Shown one piece after another: positions 11,404 through 20,999 of a stretch of 64,000 nt of DNA; position 1 is the stretch's first letter, and every line of letters begins with the position of its first letter. Under the pieces are notes generated by a model, which was not told the origin of the DNA, made no database searches, and saw only the letters and a program-made list of their open reading frames with translations. The stretch covers positions 102,857 to 166,856 of the forward strand of contig QKWP01000858.1 in assembly GCA_003550325.1 (NCBI GenBank), given 5' to 3'. This DNA comes from Gigaspora rosea (Eukaryota > Glomeromycota > Glomeromycetes > Diversisporales > Gigasporaceae). Position numbers and translations under genes: made by a program.

Positions 11404-11975
11404 ATGGATAATATTAAAAAAGAAAGTTTAAGCACAAGTTTTTATGAAGAAGTAGTTGATCTAACGATCGATTCTTCTTCAGAAAGAGAAGGTGATTTCC
11501 CGATATCCTATATTTATTGATAAAACCTCTTTATACGTAGTAAATCAATTTCTTTATTAATTATTGAGTATCGAATATGGATAATATAGTGGATATATCT
11601 GACGTTGAAGAATTCCAATATAACCAAGTAGACCCTGAATTCGAAGTAAATATATAAATATTTTAAAATAGTAAAGACGATCTTTTTTCACAAATTTGAA
11701 ATTATTATCAGGAATCAGAAGCAGAGTCATTAGTAGAAGAACCGATAGACAATGAAGAATTGATTAATAAATGATGAAGAAATCCCAGAAATTGCATTTT
11801 TTACATCCCGGTTTCGTATAAAAATTATAATCCATTCTAGTATACCTGTAGAATATTCGGCTACCTCACCAGAAGGTGTTGCAACAATATTCATATTGCA
11901 GATTGGCGGATCCAAACCATGTTTGGAAAAATGTAAATATATATATTTTAAATTATAAAAATTAATTTCTGTAAT
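11404..11975 (+). pseudogene. N-terminal fragment of a multi-exon gene, possibly the MULE-like family of 17.2 kb
   Basis: Two short starts occur: MDNIKKESLSTSFYEE at 11404, and MDNIVDISDVEEFQYNQ at 11576 followed by a plausible intron (GTAAATATA to CAG at 11712). An acidic stretch (ESEAESLVEEPIDNEE) comes next. After a one-base frameshift near 11770 there is a good segment to about 11936 (TSRFRIKIIIHSSIPVEYS, then PEGVATIFILQIGGSKP). It ends at a possible donor (TGTAAATAT). From memory of Glomeromycotina proteins I believe such an N-terminus precedes the IQYSMGGGG... exon found at 17167. If so, the element at 12562-16869 and its host minisatellite separate the two halves. That link is inference. 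Confidence 0.4.
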
Positions 11976-12411
11976 CTAAATTTATAATTTACTAGCGCTT
12001 CGCGCCACCCATTTTTTTCGCCTATTACCTGTTTCACAGATATGCAGGTTTGTTAGATAAGACCATGCAAAGTTGATTTTTCGCCCGTCACCCATTTTTT
12101 CAATTTTTCATGATATTTTTTTTTTATCCAATATTCGATTTTTGATATTAATTTTTCCGCTATTCTCATTCTGTGTAACCTGACGGTGACTTTAAATTTC
12201 CCATAATTATCTAATAGCAATGAAGGAAAAAATATGACTGCGACCTAATTTTTTGATTCCTTGTTGTGCAAAATAACAAATTAACCTTGCATAACCTTAG
12301 ATGTGAACATAATCATAGTCACTGTGGCATTCAACCAAATGCAAGAATTTGTGAACGCACATCATTGAACATGTTGGTAAATCATGCTACGGGTTGAGCG
12401 GAATTGTATAT
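11976..12411. other. Spacer, nothing recognised
   Basis: Starts with AGCGCTTCGCGCCACCCATT, a less AT-rich run, then mixed sequence. No coding frame, array or inverted repeat was recognised. Confidence 0.4.
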
Positions 12412-12561
12412 AGGAAAAATCCGTTCTTGGCGTTGATCTACACGCTGTGAGCCTATGGATTGGAGGAACACTGTGAAATTATATTATAGGAAAAATCCTT
12501 CCTGACATTGATCTACACGCTGTGAGAACTACAGGTTAAAGGAACGCCGTGAAATTGTACG
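12412..12561 (+). repeat. Minisatellite, left part (unit with TATAGGAAAAATCC)
   Basis: About two and a half units of TATAGGAAAAATCCGTTC, then a GTTGATCTAC word, then GGAACRCCGTGAAATTGTA. The same unit continues in the same orientation at 16870-17158 beyond the inserted transposon, so both parts were one array. Confidence 0.75.
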
Positions 12562-12769
12562 GTGCAAACAACCTAGTCCCAACAAATAAATTTACCTAAA
12601 TTCAAAATACTAATCCTTGTTTACAAAAAACAATATCCAAAAAATCTCTTCATAAAACATTAAAACTATCCAAACTAAACATCTTTGTGGTCTTAAATTT
12701 TTTTTAAAATTGTTTTTAATAAAATAGTAGAGAATTAAAGTCAAGATAGTTTTATAATTAAACAAGCAA

Positions 12770-12930
12770 TTTGGCCACTCTACATATATTATTAAAACAA
12801 GCAATTTGGCCGCCATATGAATACTAAATTTGGCCGCCCTATGTATACTAAATTTGGCCACCCTATGTATACTCAATTTGGCCGCCCTATATATACTAAA
12901 TTTGGCCACCCTATATACTAAAACTTGGTC
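12770..12930. repeat. Subterminal AATTTGGCC array, left
   Basis: At least six units of AATTTGGCCRCCCTATRTAT, period about 21-27 bp, lie inside the transposon's left end. The right end has its own version at 16670-16835 (period about 28 bp, AATGAAAATATCGAATTTGG). Subterminal repeats often serve as transposase binding sites; that role is inferred here. Confidence 0.65.
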
Positions 12931-13554
12931 ACTTTGTGTATACGTGAACCTTTGTGTATCAGTATACTATTAAATAAGCAATTTGCCGTCTATAATGATA
13001 AACAATATTAAACCAGCAAAGTTTGTTCAAATTATATATTGAAGTAATATTAAACCAATACAATTAAATAGAGATTGGTTATTTAACCACATAGGCAAGT
13101 TCTTGTGCATTGATAGTTACAATTGTTATTTGAACTGTATTAATTGATAAAGGTGCATCTGATTTGTGAAACATTAGTTCAATATTTAAATCAAATCGTT
13201 CACGGCACAATTGGGCTCAGGTCGATACCATTATTAAACTTTAATAAGATTTGTAAAACTTGGTCCTTAAGGGGGCAACCTAAATTAGGTAACAATATCA
13301 ATACTGTCCAATACGGGTCATCAGTACGTATTTATAAGAAATTAATAATTTGAGCTTCAAACGTTATTTTATTGTTTAAAATTGAGCTCAGAAAAAAGAG
13401 ATAAGCTATATGTACGCAGTGTTTCAGGTGAAATCCAAAAAAAGAAATTATAACAATATATTTGATTACCTTTTTTGGGGTTTGCCAAAACACTACGTAC
13501 CGGGTAAGTATTTATTTTATGAATAATAAATTTGTTATGCAAAAGAAACATCAA

Positions 13555-15708
13555 CTAATCAACTTCAATTGAGCTTAAAGCATATTCAGGAATTCGACGA
13601 TGTGAGCGATATTTTTTAACTGCAAATTCTGCCGCTTTACCTCTTAAACCTTTTCGATATGCATCCATATAACGAAAGGCTTTTTTTGTATATCGACAAA
13701 TAGTTGGGAGTGGGACAGAATCGAGAGCTAATGGAACAGTTCTTTGTAATCCTTTCCATGAGTAATTACAATGTGCCCGGCTATATTTTTTGGCAGCACC
13801 CCAGAAGTTCTCAATGTAATTGAGCTCACAATGAAATTTCAGGTAGAACACAATTTGATGCCCAGCTGAAATAATAATTTCCTCTAACTGCCCTTTTTGT
13901 GCCAAAAAATCTGGCTGTTGACTCATTAAATCTCGTGCTTCTTGTAATTTCAATCCTTTTTCTGGCCACAATCCTCTCTCACTTAAAACTTGTTTTAATC
14001 CTTTAGCCTCTTCACGTAATTCAGGGATGTGATAATCTAATGGAAACACCATATCTTGATCATATTTTATTCCCTCACGAAAATATTATGTGCTGCGCAT
14101 TTTTTCTTGTTTTCCAGCAGAACTAAGGTTCATGTTCTTTGCAACAAGTGCATCAGGTGCATAAGTCAAAAGCAAATAATGCTTGACATCCCAGAAAACA
14201 GGCTTCAAATATAGGAATGGCGCAGTTGGATACTTGTTCAATCAAATCTTCAGATTTCTACCATCCATCATTGTTTTTACCGGGGTATATAATAACACAA
14301 GCTTCTCTAGGGAGTGTGTCTGATGGTTGCATTTCTTCAGGAAGCAAAAGTCGGCCATGAACATTCATAAGAAATTCACTAACATGAATTGAACGTCCTT
14401 CGCCTTTTTTTCTTAAAGGTTGTTCTCCTTCAGGAATCCAGTGACTTCGACTTCCATCATAAGCTGAAAAGATGCATTCATCATGTGTAACAAGAATAAG
14501 GGGCTGTACACTACTATCTGGCCAGGTTTCTACTTCCATATCATCACCTGAAAATAAAGGCATTCTAGGTTCAAGTTCACTCATTCGTTCTAAAAATATT
14601 TTTCGATAGGCCACTACATCTTCTCTTTCATGTCCATCGATATAAATCCCCTTTTTTACTCTTTCATATACATAACCAAGTTTATTCAGATAATTTTTTG
14701 CAGTATTAAGAGAAATGGTTGGTGGTGGTGCAAATCCAAGCCCTGGTAAAATAACTTCATTCATTTGTAGCATAATCATGTGTGAAGTAATATTCCACTT
14801 ATTTTCTCGAACATATGACTTGATTTGAAGAAGAATATCTTCATCCCAAAGAAAGCTCCACGTCTTAGCATGGTGTCCTCGGCGTGAATAAGGAATCTGG
14901 CGGGTCATAACATACTCATGTGACCAAGAACGAATACACCTAGCATGGTATACCCCTTTCCCTGCCGCATCTGCAACTATCTTACTTGCTTCCATTTCCG
15001 ATGATTATGCTTTATAAGTTGAAGATAAAAGCGAATACTATTAAGACGCACCCAAACTTCACTATTTATATTTTCATTTTTGATATCTAGTACTATGTTT
15101 TCAAGTGCAGTTTGGATTCTTTTATGCCAATTAGAGGTTTCAATCTCATCTTCTGATAGCCCTCCAGTATCATCTTCATCGACTTCGTCCGGCCATCCAT
15201 CATCAGACAATTCTGCTTCAACATTTTCTTCAACAGTCTTGTCTTGATTCCAAAAGGTAAACAATGTAGGCATTTCTTTTGCTGCTTCACGCTGTTGTTG
15301 CCTCTTTCTTCTTTTACTACGGGTAGAGTTTCCTAAGTAACGTGGCTTACGGGATTTGTTAGAGTCACTTTCACGATAAAAGGTATTTGCTGCATTTAAA
15401 AGTTTTTTTGCAAAGCCTTCATCATTATCATTCTCAATCTCAATTAGCTCATCATGAGCAAAAAGACTTTCATTATCATAATTTTCTAGCATATTATTGT
15501 TGCTATAATAGTTGTTTGCTGCAGCTTGAAGTCTTTTTACAATACTTGCAGCATTGTTATTTTCAACCGCCTCATCATAAGAAAAGTTATCAGAATTTTC
15601 TGCTTCAGAATTATTAGCATCAATATTATGCTTATGTGCCTTTGCCTCATAAGCTTTCTTTGATTTTTTTTGATTGCTTGTTGGGCGTGGCATACTATTA
15701 CAAATCAA
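13555..15708 (-). pseudogene. DDE-type transposase, broken by a frameshift, a stop and a small deletion
   Basis: The reading starts at ATG 15706-15708 (MPRPTSNQKKSKKAYEAKA follows). The first ~240 residues are acidic and basic low-complexity. A frame change near 14990 (KHNHRK / MEASKIVADAAGKGVYHARC) leads into a DNA-binding region and the DDE core. The first catalytic Asp is in VTHDECIFSAYDG (~14495). An in-frame TAG at the GKNNDGW site (~14256) follows. The second Asp is in CQALFAFD (~14173), after which a few residues are lost before YAPDALVAKNMNL. The Glu is in FHCELNYIENFWGAAK (~13800), and the C-terminus is RKGLRGKAAEFAVKKYRSHR. The NYIENFW motif places it near the Tc1/mariner-like DDE transposases widespread in fungi. 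Not functional as written. Confidence 0.8.
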
Positions 15709-16669
15709 CCGCTCAAGATAATTTTAATTTTTAAATCACTTTATTACAGAGAAACTCAGTGAGTCAATTTTAACCGGATTATTAGTAATTATTTATTTAC
15801 AGTTATTTTTTAACCTTTAGTTACGCTGTTAGACAATTCTATAAATTTAATATAGCAGGTCTTTGAACGGCGTAGTAGGAGGTTTTTTTTTCTCTTAATA
15901 AATATTGCCATTTTCTCCTGAATTCAAATTCCTGAACGTGCTTAATACAACCTTATTCAGGATTCTGTTTATTTTTGTTTTATTATCTTTTTTTTTGTTA
16001 TTTGATTATGGTTTAAATTACTTTACATTTTAAGTTAGATTCTAGATATTTTAGTAATCAAGTTATATGTCAAAGTCACTAGCGTAACTAACGTATTAGA
16101 AAACAATTGAAAAATAGCTGTAATGCTTTTTTTCAAGCATTTTTTTCAGGCATTTCAAGTGTTGTGATTAAATATAAACCGACATAAGGTGAGAGATCAA
16201 AAAATTGGTATTAGGAGGTAAAATGTGCATTAGAATTTTAATATTTAAGTATATTGATACGCTTGGAATTATGTCATTTTTATAGAGATTTCAGAAAAAT
16301 AGTTTATTATTTAATGTCTAGTGTAGAGGTGCAGCCGAATCGTCCCAATGACGTCCTAATGACGTCCCAATGATGTTATGGCTTAAGCTATAACTAGTTA
16401 AAGCTTATCTCGTAACTGGTTACAGAATGATCTCTAGTCTAGTGGCTACTCTATATTCAATTCAAATTTGCCTTGATGCGTTGTATATGCAACTTTAAGA
16501 AGAAAATGAGATATTTTAAGTTTATAACTTATCGGCCTTAACGTCTAATAAGCAATTACTTGTCATAGATTACCGATTAAATATTTTTAGGAACTAGATC
16601 CAGTGTTATAAAAAATTCCTGAATTCTCATTCCTCATCATTATACATATAAAATAAATTTGTATATAAT
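15709..16669. other. 5'-flanking region of the transposase inside the transposon
   Basis: Lies upstream of the transposase start. It is AT-rich, with a short GACGTCCCAATGACGTCC repeat near 16344-16372 and a TTCAAGCATTTTTTTCAGGC run near 16133. It could hold the promoter, but no box can be claimed. Confidence 0.35.
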
Positions 16670-16835
16670 GAAAATATTGAATTTGGCATATACGTATAAT
16701 GAAAATATTAAATTTGGCTATATATAATGAAAATATCGAATTTGGCCATATATAATGAAAATATCGAATTTGGCTGCATATAATGAAAATATTAAATTTG
16801 GCCGTATTATATAAGATTTCAAATTTGGCCGTTAG
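16670..16835. repeat. Subterminal AATTTGGC array, right
   Basis: Five to six units of TATAATGAAAATATYRAATTTGGC. This is the counterpart of the left array at 12770-12930. Confidence 0.65.
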
Positions 16836-16869
16836 AAAATTTTATTTGTCGAGACTAGGTTGTCTGCAC

Positions 16870-17158
16870 TATATTATAGGAAAAATCCGTTCCTGGTATT
16901 GATCTACAGGTTGAAGGAACGCTGTGAAATTGTATCATAGGAAAAATCTGTTCCTGGTATTGATCTACGAGTTTAAGGAAACATGTATTATAGGAAAAAT
17001 CCGTTCCTGGTATTGATCTATGGGTTGAAGGAACATGTATTATAGGAAAAATTTGTTGATCTACGGGTTGAAGGAACGCTATGAAATTGTATTTATAGGA
17101 AAAATCCATTCCTGGTATTGATCTACGGGTTGAAGGAACGCTATGAAATTGTATTATA
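16870..17158 (+). repeat. Minisatellite, right part, ~50-60-bp unit
   Basis: About five units of TATAGGAAAAATCCGTTCCT, GGTATTGATCTACGGGTTGA, AGGAACGCTRTGAAATTGTA, with two shorter variants. The minus strand stays open across it and would encode a repeating SIPGTDFSYN peptide, but this follows from the repeat itself. The array ends where the MULE-like exon begins. Confidence 0.8.
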
Positions 17159-17166
17159 GGATTTAG

Positions 17167-20100
17167 ATTCAATATTCTATGGGCGGTGGTGGAATCCATA
17201 TGATTAAAAGGTCTCCATATTTTGGAAACATTCAAGTGAATAAAGAAGAGCGTGATTGTTTGGGAATCAAAATTTGTCAATTTACTGACCCTTCACTTAC
17301 AAGTATTGAACACGATGAGGTTGATGTTGAATCATTATTGTGAAAAAAAATCACTGAAAATCAAAAAGTAGATTCTAAAAAAACTTACACTTATATGTAA
17401 TTATTATTTTTTTATATATTTTAATAAAAAATATATACTAAAATTAATCTTTCAAATTCAGTACATATTTGGCTGCTAAAGATTCTCCTTGTAAATTTAA
17501 ATATGATAGTAGAAGTATATGTTCTGGAAGTCCAATTTTATGTAAATCACATATTTCTCAGGATATACAAATGTATACCAATAGTTTATTGGCTGTTCAA
17601 TGTATCGTATTGGAGATCAATGGTATCTACATTAAAGTTGATAGTGAAAAGGTTGATATTGTACTTCTTCGTGATTTATTGCTTGGAAAAGAAGAGATAT
17701 TTTTTAATATACATTATATATTTATATAAATAATTAATATATATTAATTTAATTTATTATTTATATAGATACAAGAAGAATTACCTTATTGTACAACTCT
17801 ATTGCATCGATTATCCAAAAGAAAAAATGTGGTATATAATAATTTATATTTTTTAGTATATTATTTATTTTAATTATTTATACTGTATAATATATAACTT
17901 AGATTATATTCATCAATTATCTAATGGGATTATTAATTGTGGAGAGATTATTCAAAAGAATTGGCTAGTAAAATTTTATAAATTTATACCACGGGATCTT
18001 GAAGCTTGTCCATTTGTTGCAATTATAGATGCTGGTGAAATTAAATCAGAGTGGTGAAATGATTTCACCATTTCACCAATCACCAATCGGTAATGGTGAA
18101 ACTGGTGTAAATGGTGAATTGGTATAATTGGTGAAATGGTGAATTGGTGAATTGGTGGAATAGTGAAACAGCGGAATGGTGAAATAGTGAATTTCCAGAG
18201 TCTGGAATTATTTCAGCTTGGAATTCAGTTAGGTTTTTTGTTCAAGTTTTTACATTTTATGTTTTACATGCACACTTTGAGGTCAGGACTATTAACTGTT
18301 TATAGAACTGAGCAAATTTACCATTTCATCATTTCACCAATTCACTGTTTTACGAATTCACCATTTCACCATTTCACCATTTCACCAATTCACCATTTCA
18401 CCAATTCAATTCACCATTTCACCAATTCAACAATTCACCAATTCGCCAATTTCACCAATTTTACCAATTCATCAATTTACCAATTTCACCAATTTCACCA
18501 ATTCACCAAAATAAATTTTGGTGTAATTCTGGTGAAACTATTTCACCAGCATCTATAGTTGCAATAGTATGTGTTGGAGCACATACCATCCACCTCCACC
18601 TCCTGAAAAAATACCTGTTGATATTAAATTAAGCCTTCAATCTTTAATTTCTCAAGCAATTGAAAACAATAATATAATTACTCCATGATATATTCAATCA
18701 AGTAAATTTTTATTATTATATTTTAAATATATATAATATAAATATAAATTTTAAATTAATATTTATTTTTTAGGAAACTTAATAAAGGTTTATTTTAAAT
18801 CTGAAACACTTTCAGAGGTTCATCAATCACTAAATAGATTATGCATTTTAGTTGCCAAAGCATATAAAGATATGCATCCTTATTGACAAGGTATTTTAGG
18901 TGTTTTTATGCAGCAAAGAATAGCCATTCTGAAATAAAAGACTATGTACATCATATAGGTAAATTGAATAATGTAGTACAAAAGTTTTGTGGTATATATA
19001 TATTATAACCTTTAAGTAAATTTCTAAAATTTTTGATATATTTATTTGGCTTAGAGATTATAGTATATACAGTACTGCTAAATTTTGTGCTATCTTAATA
19101 AATTATTATTTATTTATAAAAGCATAATTATTTAAATATAATATATTATTTTAATTATTAATTTTTATATTATATATTTAGAATGGATTGATTCTGGTCT
19201 TATTTTAATTATTTGTATGCTAAAACAGCAGGCTGAGTTGTTAGTTACTTTAAAAAGTTTTCAAATCGATTTGTCCTTTAAACGTATTAAGGGCGATATA
19301 AACGAATTTGAAATTAATACATACGAACAAAAAATAAATTAAGTAAGTATTTTATTATATTTATTATTATTTTATAATTTATAAATATTATATTATATAT
19401 ATACACTAATAAAACAATAGTTTTAAGTTATTGCAGAATATATACAAATGTATCATCGGCTGATGGATACAAAAAACTATTTTGTCTTATTTGAAACAAT
19501 CCAGGAACTTACTAATGAAAATATATACATTCATCATATTCATCAAAAAGGTTGGGAATGTATAGTAGGAGATTTGGATGCTGCGCAAGCGAAAGGTTTA
19601 GAACTTGCATCATATAATATAGATCCATCACAAGATTGGGAAATGCATTTAATGCTTAGGCTGTATATTAATAAAATAACAAATTATATATTTATTTTAT
19701 AATTAGAAATCTGTTTAACAAACGATTTTCACAAGAAATTCATAATTTAGCTAAGCCAATCCTTAATGCACCTTCACAAGAAGTAGTCAAATCAATTTTA
19801 GATAAAATTGAATCATAAGATGAACCAGGTGCTAAAGGTAAAATATAGTAAAATTAATTTTTTTTAAAAAAAATTAACAATTATTCTAATTTAAAAAAAA
19901 TTTATTAGAATGGCCAATTATTATAAAACACCTTGGATAATTTCTTCATTGAATGTACATATGTCTAAAATGGAGCGTAGTATTTGGAGAAAACATGACA
20001 ATAAAACCAATTCTGCAGAATCAGCTCATGCCTAGCAAATAAAGAAGGAAAACAATTAAAACTTTTGTCAGCTATTCTGCGGTAATTTATTAATATATAA

Positions 20101-20658
20101 ATTATTTATAATAAAATTATTTATTAATTTATTTACTTGTTTTAGTGGAAGGCGATATGATGAAAGGTTACTAAAAATTAAACAAACCAACAATAATTCG
20201 GGCATACCATATACAAGAAATGACAAAAGTGAGGTTAAAAGACAACAAACTGCATCAAATAGAAGAGGTAAATATTTATTCTAAGGTTATTTATTATACA
20301 TATCAAAATTTATTTATTTATTTATTTATTTATTATTTATTTAGCAACAAGATATAGGTCTACAAGTGCTAATGTACGTAAAAGAAAGATTTCTACCACC
20401 ACCAATAAGAATAAGAATAATAAAAGATTACGTCCTGAAAGCAGTTTTCAAGAAGTAACGGAAATGGAATCAACAAATAATGCTGAGGGCACATCCATGG
20501 TGCGAAATAACAACAAAAATGATTTATTTTTAGATATTGAATTGGAAGAAAGGAAAATTGCATTGTTAGAACGTCAAACCAAAGTTAGAAAAGAAGCTGC
20601 TGAAGCGGAGGCTATTGAATTACAAAACAAGCAGTTGAAAGCAAGCTTGGGTTTGTAA
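17167..20658 (+). pseudogene. MULE-like transposase-derived gene, copy 1 (broken)
   Basis: Exons can be followed through GT-AG introns. The first (17167-17396, SMGGGGIHMIKRSPYFGNIQ) has an in-frame TGA at 17341 where Trp is likely. The second (17462-~17696, LAAKDSPCKFKYDSRSICSG) has an AT instead of the GT donor that copy 2 keeps. Later exons hold a Cys/His region, a DLSFKR Asp, CIVGDLDAAQAKGLEL with a second Asp, and a basic coiled tail (DLFLDIELEERKIALLERQT) ending at 20658. The DLSFKR and GDLDAAQAKGL order fits a MULE-type DDE domain behind a zinc-finger-like GxHNHP motif; this is inferred. Lesions include a 534-bp MITE (18024-18557), TGA near 18686, a frameshift near 18590, TGA near 18884, a 2-bp loss near 19490, a ~190-bp deletion near 19656 removing the CIVHFKR exon end, and TAG near 20033. 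Confidence 0.65.
18016..18565. mobile_element. 534-bp hAT-type MITE with GGTGAA arrays (18024-18557) plus target duplications
   Basis: Perfect 17-bp inverted ends TATAGATGCTGGTGAAA / TTTCACCAGCATCTATA are flanked by identical octamers GTTGCAAT at 18016-18023 and 18558-18565. Copy 2 of the host gene at ~21445 reads GTTGCAATAGTATGTG without the insert, which proves an insertion. The interior is GGTGAA(AT)GGTGAATT-type repeats on the left and long TTCACCA(AT)TTCACC runs on the right, so the halves can pair over much of their length. It interrupts an exon. The open frame across the right half is a repeat artefact. Confidence 0.9.
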
Positions 20659-20999
20659 TTTTGGATAGCTTAGATTTATTTTAAATAAATATGCTTTGCG
20701 TTAATTCAATAAAAATTTGTATTCGCTTGCAATTAAATAAATGCGGTTTTAACTTAAAGCTTAATACTTTATTATATTTTTGAAAAAAATTTGAACATTC
20801 GAATATTAATATGGGATTAATGCCGGTGTAAATCAAGAATCGAACTTGTAAATTTATAACTCAATGACTCAATTATGCATGTTTTCAGGACTTAGTTATT
20901 TATTTAAAGACTTCGAAAATACTAANAATGTTTTATTAAATTTAATAAAGATGAAAGCAAGGTCTCACCTTTAACATTTAAAAAAAAAAAAACAAAATG
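20659..20999. other. 3' flank of copy 1 and junction of the two gene copies, with an N
   Basis: 20659-20925 matches 23755-23995 downstream of copy 2 almost base for base, so the duplication includes the 3' flank. An ambiguous base at 20926 marks the end of the match. A short unrelated stretch with an A13 run leads into copy 2. The N at the junction makes an assembly join of two haplotypes or paralogues possible. Confidence 0.6.

Larger units (their letters stand above)
12562..16869. mobile_element. 4.3-kb DDE transposon with 29-bp inverted ends inserted in a minisatellite
   Basis: The left end (GTGCAAACAACCTAGTCCCA, 12562-12590) and right end (16841-16869, ending CTAGGTTGTCTGCAC) are inverted copies with 26 of 29 matches. 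All three mismatches are transitions. Just inside each end lie AATTTGGCC-rich arrays (12770-12930 and 16670-16835), in the same orientation on both sides. Between them is one minus-strand transposase pseudogene. The minisatellite flanking both ends joins as one array if the element is removed; TA may be the duplicated target, but the junction base is ambiguous. Confidence 0.7.

Noticed and set aside
16855-17280. 141-codon minus-strand frame with repeating SIPGTDFSYN peptides
   Set aside because: It is the reverse reading of the TATAGGAAAAATCC minisatellite and runs into the opposite-strand MULE-like exon. The repeat length drifts and no start context or homology is visible.
18163-18558. 131-codon frame rich in HHFTNS-type peptides
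   Set aside because: It is created by TTCACC-type repeats inside the hAT-type MITE and ends at its terminal repeat.
20830-20900. tRNA T-arm-like CAAGTTCGATTCTTG on the minus strand (also near 23930)
   Set aside because: No matching acceptor stem, D-arm or anticodon arm could be built upstream. It is simply part of the duplicated flank.
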